64,000 nt of DNA from Tepidiforma sp. (GTDB lineage: Bacteria; Chloroflexota; Dehalococcoidia; Tepidiformales; Tepidiformaceae), in contig NZ_BPIG01000001.1 in the NCBI RefSeq assembly GCF_026003995.1, forward strand, positions 62,001-126,000, in the 5' to 3' direction. The position numbers were made by a program, and so were the translations under genes. Under the pieces are notes generated by a model, which was not told the DNA's origin, searched no databases, and saw only the letters and a program-made list of their open reading frames with translations. Shown piece by piece: positions 51,941-59,567 of this stretch (positions are counted from its first letter, which is position 1; each line of letters starts with the position of its first letter).

Positions 51941-52069
51941 CGCCAGCCCCGCCAGGCGGCACCCGGGCGGGCCCCGAGGGGCCCCGTTCCGAGGCCTTTA
52001 CCTCCAGGCGCTGCCTGTCCGGCACCTTCACCGGTCCCGGCGCCATGCTCGGAGTGAAGGAGCTCACCC

Positions 52070-52417
52070 ATGGCTGCACCAAACCGCCGCTTCGCCAACG
52101 AACGCCACCCCTTCCTGAAAGTCGCCGCCGCGGTCGTCGCCCTCGCGACGTTCGCGTCGATCTGGACCGCCTTCTCCTCCGCCTACGCCTCGGACAGCGC
52201 GGCGAACGCCGACCCCGAATCCTTCGTCGCGGTCAGCGCCGTGGACAGCACCGCCCAGCCGCCGGTCACGGCAAACGAGACCCCCGCCGCCGGGTCCGCG
52301 ACGCCGTCGGCTGTTTCGAGCGCCGGCTCTGCCCCGCCGCCGACGGTCGCGCCGTCTACCGGCGGCCAGCGCGGCAGCTCGATCGCCCCCGTCCAGCGGA
52401 GGTCGCGCGGCTCATGA
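52070..52417 (+). CDS. Secreted/anchored Ser-Pro-rich small protein (copy 1)
   Basis: The 115-residue protein has a basic N-terminus, one hydrophobic segment (about 17-40, FLKVAAAVVALATFASIWTAF) and a low-complexity Ser/Ala/Pro/Thr region to the end. No fold or catalytic motif is visible. It is probably exported and either anchored by the first helix or released. GGAG lies upstream of the ATG. It overlaps the following ferric-reductase-like gene (ATGA). A similar but shorter protein precedes the second copy of that gene, so the pair was duplicated. A redox or heme partner role is inferred from position only. Confidence 0.7.
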   Translation: MAAPNRRFANERHPFLKVAAAVVALATFASIWTAFSSAYASDSAANADPESFVAVSAVDSTAQPPVTANETPAAGSATPSAVSSAGSAPPPTVAPSTGGQRGSSIAPVQRRSRGS

Positions 52418-53052
52418 CCTCCTGGCGCCTCGGGCTGCTCTCCGGTCTCACCGCCGTCGCTGCCATCCTCCTGGTGCGCGCCTCCGGAGTCAGCGCGGCG
52501 GCCAACACCTGGCATGCCCTCCGGGCGGCCGGGTTCGTTTCCTACCTGCTGTTCTGGGTCTCGTGCCTCTCCGGCATGGCTTTCTACCTCCGCATCGCGG
52601 TTCCGCGCGTGCGCGCCTCGGTCGTGTTCGAACTGCACCGCGTCACCGGTGTGCTCGCCGCCGCGTTCCTCGCCTCCCACCTCGTGGGCGTCCTCGTCGA
52701 CCCGTGGATTGATTTCCGCGTCATCGACATCCTCGCCGGGGCGACCGCCTCCTACCGGCCGTTCGCGCTCTTCCTCGGCGCCGTCGGCGCATGGGCCCTC
52801 GCCATCGTCGTGGGCACCACGGCCGTCAGCGGGCGGTTCCGCTACGCGACCTGGCTCAACCTCCACCGGCTCGCGTTTCCCGGGTACGTCGTCGCGCTCT
52901 TCCACGGCCTGCTCGCGGGCAGCGATTCGGCGAACCCCCTCGTCCTCGCGATGTACGGGCTGACGGCCGGTGCGGTGGCCGGGCTCGGCGTGCTCCGCCT
53001 CGCCGGGCGCGAACGCCCGGTGCCGGCGGCCGTTTCGCTGCCCGGCCGCTGA
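52414..53052 (+). CDS. Ferric-reductase-like transmembrane heme protein (copy 1)
   Basis: The 212-residue protein has six hydrophobic segments and the histidine pattern of the ferric reductase-like / YedZ (MsrQ) membrane domain. VFELHRVTG and FLASHLVGVLVDP give two His 14 residues apart in neighbouring turns. LNLHRLAFPGYVVALFHGLLAGSDS gives a second pair 13 apart, which could hold two b hemes across the membrane. No FAD or NAD domain follows, so electrons must come from another partner. It overlaps the preceding small protein (ATGA) and is about 330 bp upstream of its paralogue. Confidence 0.8.
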   Translation: MTSWRLGLLSGLTAVAAILLVRASGVSAAANTWHALRAAGFVSYLLFWVSCLSGMAFYLRIAVPRVRASVVFELHRVTGVLAAAFLASHLVGVLVDPWIDFRVIDILAGATASYRPFALFLGAVGAWALAIVVGTTAVSGRFRYATWLNLHRLAFPGYVVALFHGLLAGSDSANPLVLAMYGLTAGAVAGLGVLRLAGRERPVPAAVSLPGR

Positions 53053-53116
53053 CCGGCGGGCGGCCGGGCCCGGCCATCTTCGCCCTTCGGCCCCCGCCGT
53101 GCGCAGCCGGCCCGGC

Positions 53117-53122
53117 TATCAT
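53117..53122 (+). promoter_or_regulatory. -10 element of the second anchored-peptide/heme-protein pair
   Basis: TATCAT lies 6 nt before the GTG at 53129, so this pair can be transcribed separately from the first, again without a leader. Confidence 0.5.
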
Positions 53123-53128
53123 GCGCGC

Positions 53129-53380
53129 GTGCCGCACCGCCGAACGAACCCGTTCGCCCGCGAACGCCAGCACTGGCTGACGCTCCTCCTTTCCGCCGCG
53201 GCCGCCGCCGCGTTCGGCGTGGGCTGGGTGCTCTACGGCCGCGAATCCGCCACCGACACCGCGCCGCCGCTCCCGCCGCCGGCAGCCTCCCCGACCCCCG
53301 CAGCGCCGGCGCCGACGGCTGCCGGCGAACCGCCCGCCGCCCCTACCGCAACCCCCACCCGCAGCTCGAGGTCCAGCTGA
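53129..53380 (+). CDS. Anchored Pro/Ala-rich small protein (copy 2)
   Basis: The 83-residue product starts VPHRRTNPFARERQHWLTLLL: a basic, Arg-rich N-terminus, one membrane helix (about 16-36) and a Pro/Ala/Thr tail ending RSSRSS. It parallels the 115-residue protein upstream (FANERHPFLK versus FARERQHWLT before the helix). The GTG start is not marked by the ORF track, which gives a longer frame from 52970. It is coupled to the next gene by a TGATG overlap. Confidence 0.65.
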   Translation: MPHRRTNPFARERQHWLTLLLSAAAAAAFGVGWVLYGRESATDTAPPLPPPAASPTPAAPAPTAAGEPPAAPTATPTRSSRSS

Positions 53381-54030
53381 TGAGCCGCATCGCCGCCATT
53401 CTGGTGGCCGTCGTCGCCTCGGCGGCCGTCATCCTCGCCCGCCAGCAGGGCTGGGGCGGTGAAACGACCGCCTGGTCTGCGGCGCGCGCCTCGGCGTGGG
53501 TCGCCCTCGCCCTCCTCTGGGCCGCCGTCTTCACCGGCATCGGCGTCTCCCTCAAGTACCATCCCGGCATCTCCGGCCAGGTGCCCACCCTCGAACTCCA
53601 CCGCGTCACCGGCTCGCTCGCCCTCTCGTTCACGGTCGTCCACGCCGTTGCGCTCGTCGCCGACCCCTACATCCGGTTCGCGCCGTGGGATGCGGCGGTG
53701 CCCTTCGTGGCGCCCTACCGGCCGCTCGCGACCGGCCTCGGGGTCATCGCTGCCTGGCTCGTCTCGGCCGTCGTACTCTCCACCTGGGGCGCTGGTTGGC
53801 TGCCCCGCCGCGCCTGGCACCTCATCCACCGCGCCAGCTACGCCGCCCTCGCCCTCGGGCTCGTCCACGGCATCGCGGCCGGCACCGATACCGAACACTG
53901 GCCTACCCACGTCGCCTACACCGCCATCGCTGCCTCGGTGCTCGGCGCCGCCTTCCTCCGCTTCCTCGCCCGCGACTGGGTGGCCGCGCACCGCGCGGGC
54001 CGCCGGTCCGCGCCGGGAACCCCGGGATGA
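53380..54030 (+). CDS. Ferric-reductase-like transmembrane heme protein (copy 2)
   Basis: The 216-residue protein has six hydrophobic segments and the same histidine layout as copy 1: PTLELHRVTGSLALSFTVVHAVALVADP and HLIHRASYAALALGLVHGIAAGTDTEH. The shared motifs ELHRVTG and HG-A-GTDS/T show common ancestry by tandem duplication, although the rest has diverged strongly. Two heme b groups are expected; partners are unknown. It is followed by an overlapping 67-residue membrane protein gene. Confidence 0.8.
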   Translation: MSRIAAILVAVVASAAVILARQQGWGGETTAWSAARASAWVALALLWAAVFTGIGVSLKYHPGISGQVPTLELHRVTGSLALSFTVVHAVALVADPYIRFAPWDAAVPFVAPYRPLATGLGVIAAWLVSAVVLSTWGAGWLPRRAWHLIHRASYAALALGLVHGIAAGTDTEHWPTHVAYTAIAASVLGAAFLRFLARDWVAAHRAGRRSAPGTPG

Positions 54031-54230
54031 GCCCGGAAGAAGCGCTCTTCTACCTCGGAGCGGCGGCCTTCTTCCTCCCGCCCCTCGCTGTGCTGCTCCT
54101 CGCCGCCCGCGCGACCCGCCGCACCCCGTGGTTCGCAGCGTTTGCGCTCTTCGGCTGGGCAGGCATGGCCATCGGCCTCGCCCTCATCTTCGCCACCGCC
54201 GATCGCCCGCGCGGGCAGCCGCCCTCCTAG
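54027..54230 (+). CDS. Small two-helix membrane protein
   Basis: A 67-residue protein with two hydrophobic helices (LFYLGAAAFFLPPLAVLLLAA and WFAAFALFGWAGMAIGLALIF) and a short charged turn between them (RATRRTPW). Its ATG overlaps the stop of the heme-protein gene (ATGA), which supports real translation. Its stop overlaps the end of the oligopeptidase gene on the other strand by 4 bp. No family is recognised; a small subunit of the neighbouring heme protein is plausible. Confidence 0.65.
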   Translation: MSPEEALFYLGAAAFFLPPLAVLLLAARATRRTPWFAAFALFGWAGMAIGLALIFATADRPRGQPPS

Positions 54231-56206
54231 CCCGTCAGCCCCAGCCCGCGCAGGAAGGCGTCGCTGTTCGGCTCCCGGCCGAGGAAGTCGCGCACCAGCT
54301 GATTGCCGTCCACCGAACCGCCCCGCTCGAGGATCGTCGCCCGGTAGCGCCGGCCGACCTCCGCGCTCAGCGGCCCTGCCGCTTCGAACAGCGTGTACAT
54401 GTCGTCGCCGAACACGTGCGACCAGAGGTAGCCGTAATAGCCTGCGTCGTAGCCGAACAGGTGCCCGAAGCCCGACTGGAAGTGCGTCCCCGGCGTGTAC
54501 GGGAACCCGGTGATCGGGTGCAGCTCCTCGACCAGCTTCGTCGAATCGCCATCGAACCCCGGCGAGTGATACCGCAAATCGAGCGTCGCGAAGAACAGCT
54601 GCCGCAGCGTCATGATGCCGCTGTTCAGGTTCTTCGCCGCCACCATCGCGTCGACCAGCCGCCGCGGGATCGGCTCGCCGGTCTGCCAGTGCCGTGCGAA
54701 CGAGGCGAGCACCTCCGGCTCCCAGCACCAGTGCTCGAGCATCTGGCTCGGCGCTTCGACGAAGTCCCGCTCCGTTTGCGTGCCGCTGAACCGCGCCCGC
54801 TCCGCCCGGGTCAGCGTCTGGTGCATGATGTGCCCGAACTCGTGGAAGAAGGTCACGACCTCGCCGTGCCGCAGCAGCGAGGGCTGGCTGGCCGAAGGCT
54901 TCGTGAAGTTCGCCACGATGGCGCTCACCGGCTTCTGGTAGCCGCCGTCCGGCAGCCGCCGTCCCCGCCGGAGGGTGAACGCCGCCGCGTGGCCGTACTT
55001 GTTCGGCCGCGGGAAGAGGTCCATGTAGAAGCGCGCAAACGGCGGGCCGCCGCCCGCTTCGCTGATGTCGAACGCCCGCACCTCCGGGTGCCAGCGCGGC
55101 GCCTCGGTGTTCTCCGTGAAGCGCACGCCCAGCACCTGCTGGTAGACGCTGAACAGCCCTGCGATCACGGCATCGAGCGGGAAGTACTGGGCCACCTCGA
55201 ACTCATCGACCGCGTACTCCGCTTTCAGCTGTTCGTTGTGCCAGTAGCGCCAGTCCCAGATGTCGACCCGGTCCGAGCCCGTCCGCGCCTGCGCGAACGC
55301 CCGCATCGCCGCGAAGTCGCGCTCCGCTTTCACCGCCACCTTCGCCCGCAGGTCGGCGAGGAACTCCTCGACCGCCTGCCGCGTGCCGGCCATCCGCGTC
55401 TCGGTCCGGTAGTCGGCCCACGAGGCGTACCCGAGCAGCTCCGCCGCCTCCTGCCGCAGCCGCAGCGCGCGCTCCAGCAGCTCTACGTTCTGAGGGCCGC
55501 CCTTCCGCTGGTCCTTTTCGAACAGCTGCCGCCGCAGCTCGCCGTCCGGGCAGTTCGCCATGAACGGCTGGATCTCCGGGTAGTCGAGCGAGACCCGGTA
55601 ATACGTCACCCCGTCCCGCTCCACGGTGCGCAGCCGCTCGACCCACGCCTCCGGCAGCCCGGCCAGCTGCTCCCGCGTCACCTCGATGCCGTCGTCGTAG
55701 TCGTCGATGTTGTTCCGGAACTGGATGCCGATGGCGACCAGCTCGTCCATCAGCGCCCGCAGCCGGTCCCGCTGCTCCTTCGGCAGCTCGAAGCCGTTCC
55801 GCCGGTAGTCCCGCAGTTCGAACGCGAGGTAGCGCGCGTCCTCGCCCGTCAGCCCCTTCGCCTCGTCGCTCGCCGCGAACTGCCGCACCGCCTCGTACAG
55901 GTCCTCCCGGAACGACAGCTCCACGAGGTACTTGTCGAGCCGCTCGTCCCACTCCCGCGCCGCCGCCCGGAGCCCGTCATCTGCCGAGACGTAGGCGAGG
56001 AAGGCGTACGCTCCGGAGGCGATGGCCACCGGCTCGAGCGCCTCCTCCAGCGCCAGCATCGTGTTCGCATACGTCCGGACGCCCGGCGCGAGCGAGACGA
56101 TCTCCGCCACGCCGGCCTCGCAGGCATCGATGGCGCGCTGGCAGGCGTCGCCCAGCTCGCCGGGCGTCAGCGTCTCCCACGGCACGAGGTCGAGGTCGCT
56201 CCCCAT
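54227..56206 (-). CDS. M3 family oligoendopeptidase/oligopeptidase
   Basis: The 659-residue zinc metallopeptidase has the M3 motif FFHEFGHIMHQTLT (HEFGH near residue 454) and the downstream Glu in VEAPSQMLEHWCWE, with a long helical N-terminal half that forms the channel of thimet-type peptidases. It cleaves short peptides in the cytoplasm. GGAGG precedes the ATG, and 10 bp separate it from the TPP-enzyme gene upstream on the same strand. It converges with the 67-residue membrane-protein gene, overlapping by 4 bp. Confidence 0.92.
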   Translation of the reverse strand: MGSDLDLVPWETLTPGELGDACQRAIDACEAGVAEIVSLAPGVRTYANTMLALEEALEPVAIASGAYAFLAYVSADDGLRAAAREWDERLDKYLVELSFREDLYEAVRQFAASDEAKGLTGEDARYLAFELRDYRRNGFELPKEQRDRLRALMDELVAIGIQFRNNIDDYDDGIEVTREQLAGLPEAWVERLRTVERDGVTYYRVSLDYPEIQPFMANCPDGELRRQLFEKDQRKGGPQNVELLERALRLRQEAAELLGYASWADYRTETRMAGTRQAVEEFLADLRAKVAVKAERDFAAMRAFAQARTGSDRVDIWDWRYWHNEQLKAEYAVDEFEVAQYFPLDAVIAGLFSVYQQVLGVRFTENTEAPRWHPEVRAFDISEAGGGPPFARFYMDLFPRPNKYGHAAAFTLRRGRRLPDGGYQKPVSAIVANFTKPSASQPSLLRHGEVVTFFHEFGHIMHQTLTRAERARFSGTQTERDFVEAPSQMLEHWCWEPEVLASFARHWQTGEPIPRRLVDAMVAAKNLNSGIMTLRQLFFATLDLRYHSPGFDGDSTKLVEELHPITGFPYTPGTHFQSGFGHLFGYDAGYYGYLWSHVFGDDMYTLFEAAGPLSAEVGRRYRATILERGGSVDGNQLVRDFLGREPNSDAFLRGLGLTG

Positions 56207-56216
56207 CCGGGCCTCC

Positions 56217-57872
56217 CTACCGCGTCAGCCACGCGAACTGCTGCGGCTTCCGCTGGCTCCGCGCGCTGATCATGATGTTGACGATCGCCGGCTTGTCGCA
56301 GGCGAGGGCGGCTTCCAGCGCCGGCCGCAGTTCGGCCGGTTCGGTCACGAAGAAGCCCTTCCCGCCGTAAATCTCCGCCATCTTCTCGTAGCGTGCGTTC
56401 GGGGTGTAGGCGCTCGGCGGCACCCGGGTCGGATCCAGTTCGTCCGGCCCGCCGCCGATGCCGTTGTTGTTGATGATGATGAAGACGATGTTGTTCAGGC
56501 CGTAGCGCGCCGCCGTCTCCACCTCCATCCCGCTGAAGCCGAAGGCCGAATCCCCCTCGATGCAGAACACCCGCTTGTCCGGGTGCACGGCCGCGGCCGC
56601 GATCGCCTGCCCCACGCCGACGCCCATCGTGCCGAACGACCCCGCGTCCAGCCGGTGCCGCGCGAAGAAGTTCGGCATCAGCGTCCGGCCGATGTCCATC
56701 GTGCTCGCGCCTTCGTTCACGATGATGGCGTCCCGCGGGATGTACTCCCGCACGTCGCGGTAAACCCGGTAGTAGCTCATCGGCACCGATTCATCGGCCA
56801 TCATCTCCGCCACGGTCGCCGCGTTCTCTTCGATCTTCTTCCGCAGCCCGGTCCACCACGTCGTCTCCGCCGGGTACTGCCACGGCGCCTTCGCCAGCGC
56901 CTCGTTCAGCTGCGCCGTAATCGCCTTCGCATCGCCGACGAGCGCCACCTCCGTCGGCACGTTGTTCCCGATCTCTTCCGGCGCGATGTCGACCTGGATG
57001 ACGCGCACGTTCGGGTCGAACCGCGGCGGCTGCCCGAAGTGCAGGATCCAGTTCAGCCGCGCCCCCAGCAGCAGGACGAGGTCCGCATTCTGCAGCGCGT
57101 ACGACCGCGCCGGCGAAATCGCCAGCGGGTGGTCGTCCGGCACGACGCCCTTCCCCATCGGCGTCGGCAGGAACGGCAGCTGCGTCGCGTCGATGAATTT
57201 CCGCACCTCGTCCTCAGCGCGGGCGTACGCCGCGCCCTTCCCGACGATGACGAGCGGCCGCTCCGCCGACTTCAGCGCCTCCAGCGCGCGTTCGATGTTC
57301 TCCCACGGCGCCAGCGACCGCGGCGGCTCGGGGCAGCGCGGCGGAAAGTGCACCTCGCTTTCGTCCACCGTCCCGGTGATGATGTCGCCCGGCAGGTCGA
57401 GGTACGCCGCCCCCGGCCGGCCGTAGATGGTCGCCCGCACCGCCTGCTCGACGAAGAAGGGGATCCGCTTCGTGCTGTCAGGCCGGGCGGCATACTTCGC
57501 GTACGGCCGCGCCGTCTCGATCTGCGGCGCCTCCTGGAAGGCGCCCTGCCCGTTCTGGTACGAATCGTTCGCGCCGCCGATCAGGATCATCGGCCAGCAG
57601 TTCGCCCACGCGTTCGCCATCCCGGCGATGCCGTGCACCATCCCCGGCCCCGAGACGGCGAGACAGACGCCCGGCCGGCCGGTCAGATAGCCGATCGCCG
57701 CCGCCGCGTAGCTCGCCGCCTGCTCGTTCCGGAAGCCGAAGAACTTGATGCCCTCCCGCTGGGCGTGGACGGCGATCGGCACCACCGGGATGCCGACCAC
57801 CCCGAACATGTACTCCACGCCCTGCTGCTTCAGGGCCTTCGCGACGATCTGCGCACCGGTCAACTCTGCCAC
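56217..57872 (-). CDS. Thiamine-diphosphate enzyme: oxalyl-CoA decarboxylase / 2-hydroxyacyl-CoA lyase
   Basis: The 551-residue enzyme matches the oxalyl-CoA decarboxylase/HACL1 branch: GIPVVPIAVHAQREGIKFF, FRNEQAASYAAAAIGYLTGRPG with the activating Glu, and CLAVSGPGMVHGIAGMANA. The C-terminal ThDP motif is CIEGDSAFGFSGMEVE...NNNGIGGG. It splits oxalyl-CoA to formyl-CoA and CO2, or cleaves 2-hydroxyacyl-CoA to formyl-CoA and an aldehyde; no frc (formyl-CoA transferase) gene is adjacent to decide. The GTG start has GGAGGAG upstream. The track's 1196-residue ORF adds antisense sequence. Confidence 0.9.
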   Translation of the reverse strand: MAELTGAQIVAKALKQQGVEYMFGVVGIPVVPIAVHAQREGIKFFGFRNEQAASYAAAAIGYLTGRPGVCLAVSGPGMVHGIAGMANAWANCWPMILIGGANDSYQNGQGAFQEAPQIETARPYAKYAARPDSTKRIPFFVEQAVRATIYGRPGAAYLDLPGDIITGTVDESEVHFPPRCPEPPRSLAPWENIERALEALKSAERPLVIVGKGAAYARAEDEVRKFIDATQLPFLPTPMGKGVVPDDHPLAISPARSYALQNADLVLLLGARLNWILHFGQPPRFDPNVRVIQVDIAPEEIGNNVPTEVALVGDAKAITAQLNEALAKAPWQYPAETTWWTGLRKKIEENAATVAEMMADESVPMSYYRVYRDVREYIPRDAIIVNEGASTMDIGRTLMPNFFARHRLDAGSFGTMGVGVGQAIAAAAVHPDKRVFCIEGDSAFGFSGMEVETAARYGLNNIVFIIINNNGIGGGPDELDPTRVPPSAYTPNARYEKMAEIYGGKGFFVTEPAELRPALEAALACDKPAIVNIMISARSQRKPQQFAWLTR

Positions 57873-57962
57873 GGGAACTCCTCCCCAATCCTCGAAACTC
57901 CGTTGTGCCGGCAACTCTACGGGAAGCCGCTCCCACCGTACACGCCGGCGCCGCCCCCGGTG

Positions 57963-57968
57963 TAGCCT
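57963..57968 (+). promoter_or_regulatory. -10 element of tlyA-nadK-recN
   Basis: TAGCCT lies 6 nt before the tlyA ATG with no Shine-Dalgarno, another leaderless arrangement. Confidence 0.45.
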
Positions 57969-57974
57969 CGTTCC

Positions 57975-58712
57975 ATGGCCCGCGTCCGCGCCGACCTCCT
58001 CCTCGTCCAGCGGGGCCTCGCTGAATCCCGCGAGCAGGCCCGCCAGCTCATCATGGCCGGGCAGGTTCGCTCCGGCACGCGGACCCTCGTCAAGCCCGCC
58101 GAGCCGCTGGACCCGGCCGCGCCGCTCGAAGTCCTCGAACCCCTCCGCTACGTCAGCCGCGGCGGCCTCAAGCTCGAAGCCGCCCTCCGCGACTTCGGCA
58201 TCGACCCTGCCGGGCTCGTCTGCCTCGACCTCGGCGCTTCGACCGGCGGTTTCACGGATTGCCTCCTCCAGCACGGCGCGGCCCGCGTCATCGCCGTCGA
58301 TGTCGGCCGCGGCCAGCTCCACCATCGCCTCCGCGGCGACCCCCGCGTCGAACTCCTCGAAGGCGTCAACGCCCGCAGCCTGCCGCCGCTGCCGCCCGTC
58401 GATCTCGTCGTCGCCGACCTCTCTTTCATCTCGCTCGAGAAGGTGCTTCCCGCCGCTGCCGCCCGCGTCCCGCCGCGCACCCCCGTCATCGCCCTGCTGA
58501 AGCCGCAGTTCGAAGCCGGTCCGGCCGAGGTGCCGGCGGGCGGCGTCATCCGCGACCCGGCCGTCCTCGAACGGGTCCGCGCCCGCTTTCTCGCGTGGGC
58601 CGCTGCTCACGGCTGGGAAACCTGTGGCATCATTCCCTCGCCCATCCGCGGGGGCGACGGCAACACCGAGTACCTCGTCTGCCTGCGCACCCCGCCCGCC
58701 GGAGACGCCTGA
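57975..58712 (+). CDS. tlyA: TlyA family rRNA 2'-O-methyltransferase / hemolysin-like
   Basis: The 245-residue protein has an N-terminal S4 RNA-binding domain (RADLLLVQRGLAESREQARQLIMAGQV) and an FtsJ-type SAM domain with YVSRGGLKLEAAL, LDLGASTGGFTDCLLQHGA, VDVGRGQL and DLVVADLSFISLEKVLPA. TlyA methylates 16S and/or 23S rRNA at cytidines and affects capreomycin sensitivity in mycobacteria. It is the first gene of the tlyA-nadK-recN run that is conserved in many bacteria. Its stop abuts the nadK ATG. Confidence 0.93.
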   Translation: MARVRADLLLVQRGLAESREQARQLIMAGQVRSGTRTLVKPAEPLDPAAPLEVLEPLRYVSRGGLKLEAALRDFGIDPAGLVCLDLGASTGGFTDCLLQHGAARVIAVDVGRGQLHHRLRGDPRVELLEGVNARSLPPLPPVDLVVADLSFISLEKVLPAAAARVPPRTPVIALLKPQFEAGPAEVPAGGVIRDPAVLERVRARFLAWAAAHGWETCGIIPSPIRGGDGNTEYLVCLRTPPAGDA

Positions 58713-59567
58713 ATGCTGCGCCGCGCCGTCATCTTCCATGCCCCCCGGAGCGAAGGCGCCCTCGCCTTCGGCCGGCAGGTCGCGCAGGAGTTCGGCCGGC
58801 GCGGCATCGCCGCCGCCGTCCACGACGCATGGGGCGAACCGCCCGCTGCCGACCTCGCCGCGGCCGACCTCATCGTTTGCGTCGGCGGCGACGGCACCGT
58901 CCTCCGCACCGCGCGCATCACCATCCCCCACGGCACGCCCATCCTCGGCGTCAACATGGGCCGTCTCGGCTTCCTCACCGATATGAGCCCGCGCGACTTC
59001 TTCACCTGCATCGAGCGCATCGTCGCCGCCGACTGGCGCATCGAAGAGCGCATCATGGTCCACGGCGAAGTCATGGCCGACGGCGCGCCCATCCACGCCT
59101 TCGACGGCCTCAACGACATCGTCGTCTCGCGCAAATCCCCCGGCCGGCCCGTCTACGTCGACGTCCACATCGACGGCGCGCGCCTCGCCATCTTCCGCTG
59201 CGACGGCATCATCGTCGCCACGCCCACCGGCAGCACCGGCTACTCCCTCAGCGCGGGCGGCCCGATCCTCGCCCCCACCGAGCACCACCTCGTCCTCACG
59301 CCGGTCTCCGCCCACCTCGCGCTCGGCCGCTCGCTCGTCCTGCAGCCCGAATCCGTCATCGAGATGGCCGTCACCAGCGAGCAGGGCGCGATCGTCAGCA
59401 TCGACGGGCAGGTCGATGACCCCGTCGCCGCCGGCGTCCGCATCGTCGTCCGCCAGAGCGACCACATCACCCGCTTCGTCCGCTTCCGCGAACCGTCGAG
59501 CTTCTACGCCGAGCTCGCCGAGAAGCTCGAAATGCAGCTCTCCAGCACCATGAACCCCAGTGCTTGA
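58713..59567 (+). CDS. nadK: NAD kinase
   Basis: The 284-residue enzyme phosphorylates NAD to NADP. Visible motifs are the GGDGT signature in IVCVGGDGTVLRTAR (about residues 52-66), GVNMGRLGFLTD, and the substrate loop ATPTGSTGYSLSAGGPIL. The ATG directly follows the tlyA TGA with no gap, and the recN start overlaps its end by 8 bp, so translation is coupled throughout the run. The residues after about 270 (AEKLEMQLSSTMNPSA) form a short tail. Confidence 0.95.
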   Translation: MLRRAVIFHAPRSEGALAFGRQVAQEFGRRGIAAAVHDAWGEPPAADLAAADLIVCVGGDGTVLRTARITIPHGTPILGVNMGRLGFLTDMSPRDFFTCIERIVAADWRIEERIMVHGEVMADGAPIHAFDGLNDIVVSRKSPGRPVYVDVHIDGARLAIFRCDGIIVATPTGSTGYSLSAGGPILAPTEHHLVLTPVSAHLALGRSLVLQPESVIEMAVTSEQGAIVSIDGQVDDPVAAGVRIVVRQSDHITRFVRFREPSSFYAELAEKLEMQLSSTMNPSA

